Origin: JAIBDK01 sp965261915
Lineage (GTDB): Bacteria; Pseudomonadota; Gammaproteobacteria; Arenicellales; Poriferihabitantaceae
DNA length: 64,000 nucleotides
Direction of reading: 5' to 3'
Assembly: GCA_965261915.1 (NCBI GenBank)
Contig: CBDHDW010000011.1
Span: 1-64,000 of the forward strand
The notes under the pieces were generated by a model that did no database searches, had not been told where the DNA came from, and saw only the letters and a program-made list of their open reading frames with translations. Of the stretch, positions 9,503 to 17,727 are shown piece after piece. The position numbers and the translations under genes are program-made. Each line of letters begins with the position of its first letter. The first letter of the stretch is position 1.

Positions 9503-10504
9503 TCATAGCTCGGTTAGAGCTTTTGCGAATTTTGTTCCGTTAACAAACAACTTCCCGCATTGTTTTTCACTGTATTCTTTGGCCAGCTCCATAATTTGTG
9601 AATTTTCTCTAAGTTCTCGTTGTGTGGGTAGACCTGGCAGTTCGGATTGAGCGTCCTTCCAAGAAAGACTGAAAGCGTGAAGGCACCATCCGAGTTCGCA
9701 ATCTTTGAAGGGAATTCCAAATTTATAGGACTTCACATAACTTATAGGACGGTTTTTCTTTACGTGGATCGCAATACATTTGCGAGGAAAATTTTTTGCG
9801 TCGTTACCCCAGCTAGAATAGAGATCTTTGGAATTTTTTGGCTGCATGCTCAATTCGTTTTTTTTGCCGTGCTCATTGCAAACGGTTTGTTGATGATCCT
9901 TGATGCGTTCGACTTCTCGTGTGGGTGCAGATGAAGTTGTCACGACAAATCCAAAATTTTTATACACGCTTGGATTGTTTTTCAGAGCTTCGATAAATTC
10001 GATAGAAGTGAGACTTGAAGGCTGACCATTCATACCTGACTTAAACCTGGTTTTTGCGGCTTTTAGAGCAATCTTGTCGATCTGAAGTGCACGACCCCAT
10101 TTCTCGGCAAACCACTTATCTGCCTTTTTAAACAGCTTTGTTTTGGGGCCGTAAAAAACTCCGGCTTCTTGGTGAAGTGGGCTATTGATCCAACCAATGC
10201 CATTTTCTGAGGCATTTGCGGAACCTGCGACAACACCGTTGTCAGACAAAAATACTTTTGCGTGAAAATTATCTAGGTGCTTAAGGTTTGCGGCGTTTGG
10301 TGCCCCAAGTGTTTTTAGCTCATCTGGGTTTGTTCCACCCATTGAAATATCACAAATGAGATCAAGCTTCCCATCCTTTTGGGTTTTAAGGAGATGCTTG
10401 TTAAAACCTTTTCCTATGAAGGCGCAAGCGACCCTTAAATTATCACCTTCGCAGATATATTTGATTTTTTCTGATAATTTATCATCTGCAAGAAATTGTG
10501 CCAT
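9503..10504 (-). CDS. Phospholipase-D-like domain protein
   Basis: A 333-residue protein with one HKD-type motif: an H-A-K triplet near residue 101 followed by the serine/asparagine-rich SANAS strand near residue 115. This is the usual arrangement in single-motif PLD superfamily nucleases, which act as dimers. The C-terminal half matches no family I recognise. Base composition is clearly AT-richer than the adjacent transfer genes, which suggests recent acquisition. Stand-alone PLD proteins on mobile elements are often nucleases in restriction or anti-phage functions, but no partner helicase or methylase gene is next to it, so the role is open. Confidence 0.7.
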   Translation of the reverse strand: MAQFLADDKLSEKIKYICEGDNLRVACAFIGKGFNKHLLKTQKDGKLDLICDISMGGTNPDELKTLGAPNAANLKHLDNFHAKVFLSDNGVVAGSANASENGIGWINSPLHQEAGVFYGPKTKLFKKADKWFAEKWGRALQIDKIALKAAKTRFKSGMNGQPSSLTSIEFIEALKNNPSVYKNFGFVVTTSSAPTREVERIKDHQQTVCNEHGKKNELSMQPKNSKDLYSSWGNDAKNFPRKCIAIHVKKNRPISYVKSYKFGIPFKDCELGWCLHAFSLSWKDAQSELPGLPTQRELRENSQIMELAKEYSEKQCGKLFVNGTKFAKALTEL

Positions 10505-10762
10505 ACGTCAATCTTTCTCATGTGAACCGCCGCATCGGAGCAAGAAAATTCGACCAACTTTGCGATGCTTTTGGCGAAGTCTGCGATCAGTTTGATCTCA
10601 CAATACCATACTTACTCCCCAGGGCAATCGACTGAAGGGCTGAGAAACGTTACGAAGGGCAAAAAGTCGGTAAATCTGATACTGAATTCAACGAGTAAGC
10701 CTTCGGCAGTTACGTTTTCTTCCAATTTTCAAGCCAAAAACCATTCAATCGATTACCCTGAC
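10505..10762. other. Intergenic region, 258 bp
   Basis: No coding potential found on either strand. A 10-bp string (ttactcccca) occurs near both ends, and the sequence is AT-rich like the PLD gene beside it. It probably holds the promoter of the PLD gene, but no clear -35/-10 pair is called. Confidence 0.4.
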
Positions 10763-11290
10763 TTACTCCCCAATCACCAACTCAACATCCTTCATTGACA
10801 GAAACAGTCGTTTGGGGTTCTCTTCGGGACTGAGCGTTTCAAAACCAATAGCTTGGTAAAATGCCATGCGGCGTTCGAATTGAACGTCTTCAAAGACATC
10901 CAAGATGATAGCGGCAGCGCCAATAGTTTCAGCAATCTCCAGAGATTTTATCATGGCATCCGCCATCAGCGCGCCACCTATGCCCTGGCCCTGCACGCTT
11001 TCATCCGTTGCCAGCGCCACGAGATAGATCGCCGGGATGGGGTAGCGTTCGCGGCGTTGTGCAAGAGCTGGAGAAGCGGACGGTTCAACGGAATGTGCCG
11101 ACAGGCCGTAAAACCCGACGACTTTTCCAGTTTCATCCACAGCACACCAGACACGCACGCGGTTGGCTTTGATCTGATCCGAGATGCTCTCTTTAAACCA
11201 GCGGTCCATTCCCGGCACACCGCAAGAAAAAGCCTCGCGGTAATGCGAGGCTTTGTCGAACTTTTCGACGCGGAATTCGGGCTTAGTCAT
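10763..11290 (-). CDS. GNAT-family acetyltransferase, probable toxin of a GNAT/DUF1778 toxin-antitoxin module
   Basis: A 175-residue GNAT acetyltransferase. The acetyl-CoA binding motif is visible as VQGQGIGGALM near residue 100, preceded by the YLVALATDE strand. Toxins of this kind (TacT/AtaT family) acetylate aminoacyl-tRNA and block translation. The chosen ATG at 11290 overlaps the 3' end of the antitoxin gene by 8 bp, which is the usual arrangement for antitoxin-first operons. The open frame extends further upstream to 11500, but that part lies inside the antitoxin gene and is not protein-like. Confidence 0.85.
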   Translation of the reverse strand: MTKPEFRVEKFDKASHYREAFSCGVPGMDRWFKESISDQIKANRVRVWCAVDETGKVVGFYGLSAHSVEPSASPALAQRRERYPIPAIYLVALATDESVQGQGIGGALMADAMIKSLEIAETIGAAAIILDVFEDVQFERRMAFYQAIGFETLSPEENPKRLFLSMKDVELVIGE

Positions 11291-11591
11291 CAGTGAATAA
11301 CTCGCCTCGTTTTGCAAACAGGGCAGACAGTGCGTCGTTGCGCTTGGCCATGCGATCAACGGCTTGTGCAAATGCACCAAATGCCGCAGCAGGCAAAACG
11401 GTTTTATGTTGCGCGGCCTCAACATCCTGTGCAGCGCGGTAGGCAACCGATGTGATAAAGGTGCTTGCATCCATACCGACAGCCAACGATGCACGCTCAA
11501 TCGCCTCCATGACAGAAGGCTTGAGACGCAGATCCTTGCGATGCGATTTTGGCTCGCGAACCGCAGATGTGTAATCCCGCACTTGAAACAT
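11283..11591 (-). CDS. DUF1778-family antitoxin (ribbon-helix-helix)
   Basis: A 102-residue protein of the DUF1778 type. The KDLRLKPSVMEAIERA segment and the following DASTFITSVAYRAAQ helix are typical of this RHH DNA-binding antitoxin family. The start at 11591 is preferred because a purine-rich Shine-Dalgarno sequence (AGGAG) lies just upstream. DUF1778 proteins neutralise the paired GNAT toxin through the C-terminal region and repress their own operon. The gene is first in the pair and is preceded by a palindrome that could be its operator. Confidence 0.85.
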   Translation of the reverse strand: MFQVRDYTSAVREPKSHRKDLRLKPSVMEAIERASLAVGMDASTFITSVAYRAAQDVEAAQHKTVLPAAAFGAFAQAVDRMAKRNDALSALFAKRGELFTDD

Positions 11592-11618
11592 GATGGGTCT
11601 CCTTTCTGCGAAAGAATA

Positions 11619-11633
11619 ACGTACGTCGTACGT
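11619..11633. promoter_or_regulatory. Palindromic candidate operator of the toxin-antitoxin operon
   Basis: Two 7-bp arms (ACGTACG and its complement) flank a single base at 11626. The site lies 28-42 bp upstream of the antitoxin start. RHH antitoxins bind such short palindromes for autoregulation, so this is a good operator candidate by position and symmetry. Confidence 0.55.
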
Positions 11634-11703
11634 ACATGTCAAGATAGGTGCATGCGACTGGATAGGTGCGCAGCGACAGTGTCCGCAAGGCAATTCACCC
11701 TAC

Positions 11704-11796
11704 TCAACAGACCCCGTAGAGGGTGTAGAATTTACCGGTTTTCTGTAATGTCATCACACCCGATTCAAGAGCTTCAAGAATTTCATCATTGGTCAT
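11704..11796 (-). CDS. Small 30-residue ORF translationally coupled to the upstream gene
   Basis: An ATG at 11796 overlaps the stop of the 191-residue gene in an ATGA arrangement, the same coupling used through the whole transfer operon upstream. The product is 30 residues, starting MTNDEILEALESG and ending in cysteine. Function unknown. It may be a genuine small protein or just the last, decaying reading frame of the operon. The overlap is the only support. Confidence 0.35.
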   Translation of the reverse strand: MTNDEILEALESGVMTLQKTGKFYTLYGVC

Positions 11797-12368
11797 TTGC
11801 GCATCTCATTTTCTCGACGTTGGCTTTCACGAGCAAGATCGGTCATGCCTGTATATTCGTAGTAATCGTTCCATTGGTCTATCCAGAGTTCATTTTCGCT
11901 GGGTTGATTTGCTTTATAATCGTCCCACTCCCGTTCTAATTCCGCCAAATATTCATCACATGCCTTCATTTCTTCGTGAGTAAGACTATGATCATGGCAG
12001 TATTGGCAAGAGTATTCGTGCGGTGCATCTTTACCTGTCCGAGGGGTTCCAATTCTTTCAATAACCCAATCATCGTAGCCTAAATTCCATGCGTTATAGA
12101 GTTCAGAACCTGTTATTAATTTGCGGATGATGTGAGGCATTTTCCAACCGCGACAACCCGAAAGATAAGCCCGATGATGAAAATATTCCAGAATTGATGT
12201 CGCTTTGCTCCGATTGTTTCTTACGCAGTTGTAGCACGTTACGGGAGGTTCTATCTTGAATGGCGACTGTGCTTTAGGCGCACCCATACCTATCCGTGTG
12301 GGCGCAATTGTTATGGTATGGCTGTGTTCTTGATCTTCTGTGACTTTAGGTTTTAAAGATTTTGACAT
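11793..12368 (-). CDS. Hypothetical protein with two CxxC pairs
   Basis: A 191-residue protein of unknown family. A CYNC pair near residue 45 and a CQYCHDH cluster near residue 121 could bind one zinc ion. The C terminus is rich in acidic and aromatic residues. Its ATG touches the stop of the DUF1173 gene (TAATG), so it is the distal part of the transfer operon, yet its GC content is distinctly lower than that of its upstream neighbours. This suggests a later insertion at the operon end. Confidence 0.6.
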   Translation of the reverse strand: MSKSLKPKVTEDQEHSHTITIAPTRIGMGAPKAQSPFKIEPPVTCYNCVRNNRSKATSILEYFHHRAYLSGCRGWKMPHIIRKLITGSELYNAWNLGYDDWVIERIGTPRTGKDAPHEYSCQYCHDHSLTHEEMKACDEYLAELEREWDDYKANQPSENELWIDQWNDYYEYTGMTDLARESQRRENEMRK

Positions 12369-13576
12369 TAAACATCCCTTCTATTGCGCATTGGCAACTC
12401 TGGCACAGGAGCCTCGGCATCGAGCCAGAGCCAGCCCGGATAGATACCTTCTGCGGCGGCGTCCGCAAGGGCCGCACCCATCGCGGTGTCTTCACCCGGC
12501 GTTGCCACAAACATCGCGGTGGGCGGGGCCGTGTCGGTCAGCACCATGGAGGCGATGGGGGTTGTCAGGGGCAGGTTGAAACGCAGGGATTTGGTGAAGG
12601 AGCGTTTGGCCCCGGTTAGTACGTCGATCAGCTCTTGCTCGCGCATATGCTCGAACGGGATCCAGTTGGCTGTGGTCAGCATCATGCCGATCTCGTGTAA
12701 AACCGGATAGCCTGCTTTGGCAATACTGAAGGTTCCGATCAGCATGATATGGCTGTCGGGGATCATATCGGCGAGCAGGATTTTCTCTTCAAAGACTTTT
12801 TCAAAGCGTTTGTGCAGGTCAGCGCCGGCAAAGAATGCGCAGTCGGGCATCTGTTTGAAGGTGAACTTTGCCCCAAGCCGTGTTGCCTCGTGGGTTTTGT
12901 ATTCTGCGATCAGAATGCCAAGCTGGGTTGTGCGCGATGAAGACTGTGCAATCTGGCTGAAGAAGGTCTGCCGTTTGGCCGCAAGCGCGGGTTTCAGGTC
13001 CGGCTTGAACGGTTCGGGCACAAACAGCTTTTCGGTGATCGGATGGCCTTTGGCGATTTTGTTATCGGCGGCCCGCATCAGGGCGTTGTGAACAACACCC
13101 CACCAGCGTTTGTCCTCCATACGTGGCACCCATTTGACCAGATCAGCCTCGTGCCAGAGATAATGCAGCACAGAGGTCAGGGTGAGTTTGGACGGGGCTT
13201 CTTTGGCCACGGTCGGGGCGGCACCGCCGCCAGGTGGCGGTGCTGCGGCCTTGCCGCGCATGGAGAGGGCAAAATCGAGTTTTAGTCGTGTTGTGCCGTC
13301 TTCCGGGGATTCATCAATCGCCGCGCCATGGACCTGTGCCAGTCCGGACAGTTCTTCCGGCGGCATCCAGGACGGGCAGTCCGGTGCGTGCGCCGCCCCG
13401 GTTTCCGGCATGCGCTTGACCAGAAACTTGCCCTGCACGTGCGCAATATACATTTCCGGGCGGGGATGGGTGCAGGCGCAGTGCAGCCGGTCTTTGCGGC
13501 CATGGGCGGCTTTGAGCAGTGTGATGCCTTCGTTGGTTTCCGGATCAACGAGTGTATTGCCAAGCAACCATGTCAT
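12368..13576 (-). CDS. DUF1173-family protein of conjugative elements
   Basis: A 402-residue protein resembling the DUF1173 family, which is found with type IV secretion and plasmid transfer genes but has no known activity. The N-terminal part contains a C-A-C...H cluster around residues 33-37 and a second C near residue 68, possibly a metal site. A proline/glycine-rich linker near residues 112-122 separates it from the larger C-terminal domain. It overlaps the upstream gene by 4 bp (ATGA type) and is co-transcribed with TraF and VirD4. Its place beside the coupling protein suggests a role in substrate processing for transfer. Confidence 0.65.
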   Translation of the reverse strand: MTWLLGNTLVDPETNEGITLLKAAHGRKDRLHCACTHPRPEMYIAHVQGKFLVKRMPETGAAHAPDCPSWMPPEELSGLAQVHGAAIDESPEDGTTRLKLDFALSMRGKAAAPPPGGGAAPTVAKEAPSKLTLTSVLHYLWHEADLVKWVPRMEDKRWWGVVHNALMRAADNKIAKGHPITEKLFVPEPFKPDLKPALAAKRQTFFSQIAQSSSRTTQLGILIAEYKTHEATRLGAKFTFKQMPDCAFFAGADLHKRFEKVFEEKILLADMIPDSHIMLIGTFSIAKAGYPVLHEIGMMLTTANWIPFEHMREQELIDVLTGAKRSFTKSLRFNLPLTTPIASMVLTDTAPPTAMFVATPGEDTAMGAALADAAAEGIYPGWLWLDAEAPVPELPMRNRRDV

Positions 13577-14067
13577 GCGTCCGGCTCCCCCAGAAACGCT
13601 GCCATCAGCAGTTTGTTGTTGGCGGCAACGGTCGCGTCCGGATGGGTGTCGAGGAAGTTCTCCAATGCCCCGGCCAGCCAGGTGAATTCATCCGGCCGGT
13701 GCGCGATCTGCGCCATCAGGAAAGCGCCCAGCAGGATTTTGCGCCGGGCGTCATCTTTGCGTTCCTGCGCAGTTTTACGGCGTTTTACGGTATTCATCTG
13801 CTCCTCCAGTCTGCCCAGTTGCGAGCGTTTCGGTGTTTTGTTTTTCTTGAGCAAGTCTTGAAACATGGCGGTGATTTCGGCTGTGCTCATGCGCCGCCCG
13901 AAAAAGCCTGACTTGCGGGCCAGGGTGACCAGGCGTTTTTCCTCGCGCTGGCGCACACGTTTGATATCTGCGGCGATATCTTCGGCCATTGTGGTGACGG
14001 GATTTCCGGCACGCTCCCCGACAGGCTTGCGCGCGGTTTCCGCTGTTTTATGCTCCGGTTTTTTCAC
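13573..14067 (-). CDS. Hypothetical small basic protein of the transfer operon (TraD/MobC-like)
   Basis: A 164-residue, strongly basic and helical protein. The C-terminal RRKILLGAFLM segment recalls the RK(T/I)LLGA motif of small relaxosome accessory proteins (TraC/TraD/MobC types), which help the relaxase at oriT. The middle region is rich in K, R and Q and may form a coiled coil. It overlaps both neighbours by 4 bp. The assignment is tentative because only the short motif and the context support it. Confidence 0.5.
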   Translation of the reverse strand: MKKPEHKTAETARKPVGERAGNPVTTMAEDIAADIKRVRQREEKRLVTLARKSGFFGRRMSTAEITAMFQDLLKKNKTPKRSQLGRLEEQMNTVKRRKTAQERKDDARRKILLGAFLMAQIAHRPDEFTWLAGALENFLDTHPDATVAANNKLLMAAFLGEPDA

Positions 14068-14567
14068 GGGCCGATATGCCTCCAGTATCCGGTGATCTGG
14101 TCCGGGCTGACCGGACCGATGAGGCTTGAATCAAGGGAGTGTGCAACCAGGCCTGCAACACTCAAAGAGCCACCCGGTTGTCGGGCGGCAATGCGTTTGA
14201 GGATCTGCGTTGCGTCCGGCGTATCGGGTGAGCAGAACCGGCCATAGAACCCGAACGCGGCATGGCTACGGCTCAAACAAAAGGTGACAAACGGCGCGGT
14301 TTGTGCAGGCGCACGCAGATAGAGCCCTGTGGGGGCTGAAGGCGAGAGGTTTCCGGTTAGAAACCCGCCGTAAACCGCCGCGCCCAGGCCGATTTCAAGG
14401 ACGAGAAGTGCGGCATAGGTTTTTAGCAGTGTGCTTTGCCATTTTGTCGAGGTTCTGAGCCGCGCAGTGCTGCGGGCGCGTTGCTTCCAATTTGACAACG
14501 GCGTAACTGCAAAACGCTTCAGACTGCGTATTCCAATGTATTGGGCAATGTGCTTTAAGTATTCCAT
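14064..14567 (-). CDS. traF: TraF-like S26-family conjugative peptidase
   Basis: A 167-residue membrane-anchored protein similar to TraF, the signal-peptidase-like enzyme that processes and cyclises the TrbC pilin in P-type systems. One membrane segment lies at about residues 48-70. The SPSAPTGLY motif carries the candidate nucleophilic serine, LKRIAA carries the candidate general-base lysine, and the later SLDSSLIGPV matches the family RSFDSRYFGPV motif. The protein is short and the region after the lysine is compressed, so activity is not certain. It is followed by an overlapping basic gene and preceded by VirD4 with a 10-bp gap. The expected substrate is the trbC product at 31021-31383. 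Confidence 0.7.
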   Translation of the reverse strand: MEYLKHIAQYIGIRSLKRFAVTPLSNWKQRARSTARLRTSTKWQSTLLKTYAALLVLEIGLGAAVYGGFLTGNLSPSAPTGLYLRAPAQTAPFVTFCLSRSHAAFGFYGRFCSPDTPDATQILKRIAARQPGGSLSVAGLVAHSLDSSLIGPVSPDQITGYWRHIGP

Positions 14568-14577
14568 TTCGCCCTCC

Positions 14578-17500
14578 TCACAGCATGTTCAGTTTGGTTA
14601 TATTGCCATTGCGCCGCGCAAAATCCGTAATCGGCCAGCTCTGCGCTGCACCGACCGGTAAACCATCGACGGTGACAACCTGGCGAAACAGCCGGCCGGG
14701 CTGATCCGCGCTGATGCGGTCTTCCCAGACACAGGAAGGCCAGTATTTGTAAGGCAGATGCGCGCCGAGGAAGGTCGCACGCACCAGCCATGCCTTGTTG
14801 TTCGGAATGCCCGGATAGTGGTTCAGAAACATCTCGACGGGTTTGCCGAAGCGCAATTCCTGACGATGGCGCAAAAGCGCGTTGGCCACCGCATGCAGAC
14901 GCACCAGCACCCGGAACCCGTCCCGGTCAAACCAGTCGCCATCATCCCCGCCTGTGCCCTGACCGATGATGCCGGGCAGGTCTGGCGGACAGAGATGATC
15001 AAAGACCAGCGGGCGTAATGCAAGATTGTCATAGTCGAGAATATCGGCGGGTTCGGCATCTTCCATCGGATGCGGCGCGTCTACATAAGGCAGCCAGCGC
15101 CCGTTTTTTGCCGGGGTATAAAGTGCGTCGCTGACCAGGCGGTCCGGTGCTATGGCGACAGACACCGGATCGCCGTCCAGGCCGTAAGCCTCGCGGCTTT
15201 GGAAGATCGAGACCGGCCCCAGCCCGTCCAGGCTTTCATAGACTGTATCGGTATCCAGGAGCAGGTTGCGCTTTGCGCCGCGCCAGAGAGCCGATGGGGA
15301 TGGCAAAGACCAGCGCCGTTGTTTACGGCTCACCGGCGGTTCCGGAGCGTCTTCGATGGCGGGGGCAGTGGCGGGTTCGTTTTCCGACGGTATGCTTTTT
15401 GGCTGTTCATCAACTTTAAGGTCATCTGCGGTGACGCCTGCTATGTCCGGCTTTGCATCAGGAGATGTGCCGGCTCTCAGTTTCGCGGCCTCATATAACG
15501 ACCCCAATATTTTCATGTCTCCAGGGCGCAAATCCGCAGATGTTCCAGCCCTGCGACGCGCGCGCTCATAATACGATCCCAGCACGATCCGGTCTTCCGG
15601 TCGAAAATCCGCAATTGATGCATCTGGATCCAGTTCATTGCGGATCAGTTTGTTCAGTTTGTTCAATGCGGTGACATCGGTGCTTTTATGCGCCATTTCC
15701 TCAAGTTCAGATCGGGAAATCACTTCATCCGGGCTGTCTTCGGGGCTTTCCGCTGCGTCAGTCGCAGCACTCTCGTCCGGTGCGCATTCAACAAGATCAA
15801 GCTCGTCCCTGACCGCGTCGACCTCGCGCACCCGTTTGTTCATATCCTTGCGGGTGAAATAGATCGCCTTGGACGCCAGTATGGGTTTGGTTTTGCGGGT
15901 AAAAATCAACGAACTGTGCAGGGGAAGCTGTGATATTTCGGTTTGGGTCAGCAGCGGGATCTCGCGGATTTGTTCAGACTGCCCGGCACTGGTCTGGCCG
16001 GAAAACAGCTGGTATTTCGCATTGGACGTTGTGTCGCTTTGGGTTTTGACAGACACCGTGTGTTTGCCCAGAATGTTTGACAATTCGCGTGCGCGCGCCG
16101 CGCTTTGGGCGGCAGAGAAAATCCGCACAGAGGTTGAGTCGACCCAGGCGTCCGCGCCGCCGTGCCCCCAGATTTTAACCATCTGCCCCCAGGACTGATA
16201 CATCATCATCAGGTGCAATCCGATGGCGCGGCCTTCGTCGCGCACCAGCTCAAGTATGTCCATATTGCCAAGGCCTTTGGCCTCGTCAAGGATGAACAGG
16301 CGCCGCGCGCGGGGGTTTTCCGGCTGTTCGGTCAACCGCGCTGCGGTCAACATGCTGGCGAGCAACAAACGGATCATCGGGGCAAAATCCATCAGCACGC
16401 TCGACGGGATATTGATGTAGATATCGGTATCGGGTTTGAGGGCGATTTTGTGTTTTTCGCTGCCTTTGGGGTCGACAACGAAGTTGCGGATATCCTCGAA
16501 CTCTCCAAAGCTGAACTTGTTGGTGATGCCTTCGATCAGGCTGACGTAGCTTTTGTCATCCTGGGCCTGAAGCCGCGACAGCTGGTTGCGCACAAAATCC
16601 TGTTTTGATTTTTTGGCAATCTTGCTGGCTTCTTTGACGGCAGCTTCCTTGGATAAGGACAGAAACGATGTGATCGCAAGGGGAACATTCGTGCAATTTC
16701 CACTGATGTAATGACAGAGCAACGCGGCCAGAAGCCCAACGGAGCGATCGCGCCAATGGTTGGAGTTTTCCGTCGCCCCTGCGCCCGCCGGGATGATTGT
16801 TTTGGCCAGCGACAGAAAAACCGAGGGCTGGTTTTTAATCAGCGGCGCGAGAATGCGAAACGGATCGAGCCCGTCTCTGGCCGATACTTTAATCGGATTA
16901 AACCCCATTTTGCGCCGCGCAGGGGCGGTTCTGGCGTAAAGATCGCCTTTCGGATCCAGAACAACGACGGGGCCGCGATAGGTCAGGATGTTGGGGATCA
17001 CGATGCCGGATGTTTTGAAACCAGCGGATTCGGCGCACATCAGAACATGCCCGTTGCCGGTTTTGGGCGACATGGTGATCAGGGCGCCTTTGCCTTGCCG
17101 CCCCCATGTTTTTGGCAGGCGTTCATCGAAGTCGGGTGTGTCATGAAGCGGATGGGTTAACTCGCCAAGCACGATCCCGCCGGCGGCGCTGAAATGCTTT
17201 TTGACATCTGCGGGGGCCGCCCAATATTCCTTTGGCAGATTAATACCCTTATGGCTGCCTGATGTGCGGGTGTTGCGTGAAAGACCCCGCAGTGCTTTAA
17301 GCCCGCCGATGCCCCAGCAGCAGATCAGAAAAGCCAGAGCGCTGAGGCCGAGGGCCAGCCAGTCGAACTGGCTTAACAGGTTCGGATGTTTGAACATCCC
17401 GATCAACCCGCGTTCCAGCGTGGACCACAAGAGGCCGATCTGCGGGTTCTGGCCCAGACCCGGCGAATAGAGACCCAGAAACCAGATGACCCCGAAGGCC

Positions 17501-17727
17501 AGGGCGAGATAGCGGGTTTCGCGTATCGCGATATGGCGGCGTGTGGCGCCTGCGAGGGCCGTGCAGATGCAACACATGGCCGAGAACGCCCCGACAAGGG
17601 CCACTTCCCAGCTGATGATGGCGGTGCGCGGCATGAGGAACACCAGCGCGTATGCGACTATGTTCAGGAACGGCCCCCCGATATAAATCAAAAGCATGGC
17701 GGTCAGCTTGTTATAGTTATGCATCAA
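14578..17727 (-). CDS. traG: VirD4/TraG-type coupling protein with a large C-terminal extension
   Basis: A 1049-residue T4SS coupling ATPase that would bring the relaxase-DNA complex to the channel. Four hydrophobic segments lie in the first 145 residues. The Walker A region near 232-240 (AESAGFKTS) keeps the lysine and following threonine but lacks the usual first glycine. Walker B is LFILDEAKG near 477-485. VLDPKGD near 256 is typical of the family. After the ATPase domain come about 350 extra residues. Residues ~690-760 hold two copies of a segment (DRIVLGSYYE and a variant) that also occurs in module 4 of the TraA-like helicase. The last 200 residues are an unfamiliar domain. The gene overlaps traB by 4 bp. 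Confidence 0.85.
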   Translation of the reverse strand: MMHNYNKLTAMLLIYIGGPFLNIVAYALVFLMPRTAIISWEVALVGAFSAMCCICTALAGATRRHIAIRETRYLALAFGVIWFLGLYSPGLGQNPQIGLLWSTLERGLIGMFKHPNLLSQFDWLALGLSALAFLICCWGIGGLKALRGLSRNTRTSGSHKGINLPKEYWAAPADVKKHFSAAGGIVLGELTHPLHDTPDFDERLPKTWGRQGKGALITMSPKTGNGHVLMCAESAGFKTSGIVIPNILTYRGPVVVLDPKGDLYARTAPARRKMGFNPIKVSARDGLDPFRILAPLIKNQPSVFLSLAKTIIPAGAGATENSNHWRDRSVGLLAALLCHYISGNCTNVPLAITSFLSLSKEAAVKEASKIAKKSKQDFVRNQLSRLQAQDDKSYVSLIEGITNKFSFGEFEDIRNFVVDPKGSEKHKIALKPDTDIYINIPSSVLMDFAPMIRLLLASMLTAARLTEQPENPRARRLFILDEAKGLGNMDILELVRDEGRAIGLHLMMMYQSWGQMVKIWGHGGADAWVDSTSVRIFSAAQSAARARELSNILGKHTVSVKTQSDTTSNAKYQLFSGQTSAGQSEQIREIPLLTQTEISQLPLHSSLIFTRKTKPILASKAIYFTRKDMNKRVREVDAVRDELDLVECAPDESAATDAAESPEDSPDEVISRSELEEMAHKSTDVTALNKLNKLIRNELDPDASIADFRPEDRIVLGSYYERARRRAGTSADLRPGDMKILGSLYEAAKLRAGTSPDAKPDIAGVTADDLKVDEQPKSIPSENEPATAPAIEDAPEPPVSRKQRRWSLPSPSALWRGAKRNLLLDTDTVYESLDGLGPVSIFQSREAYGLDGDPVSVAIAPDRLVSDALYTPAKNGRWLPYVDAPHPMEDAEPADILDYDNLALRPLVFDHLCPPDLPGIIGQGTGGDDGDWFDRDGFRVLVRLHAVANALLRHRQELRFGKPVEMFLNHYPGIPNNKAWLVRATFLGAHLPYKYWPSCVWEDRISADQPGRLFRQVVTVDGLPVGAAQSWPITDFARRNGNITKLNML
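15566..15594 (-). repeat. 29-bp exact match to the TraA-like helicase gene inside the coupling-protein gene
   Basis: Read on the minus strand, these 29 bases are identical to 7206-7234 of the helicase gene and are in the same reading frame. The similarity continues on both sides at the protein level: an upstream ALN...IR.ELD segment and a downstream RAGTS. A second, more diverged copy follows immediately downstream in the same gene. Confidence 0.8.
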
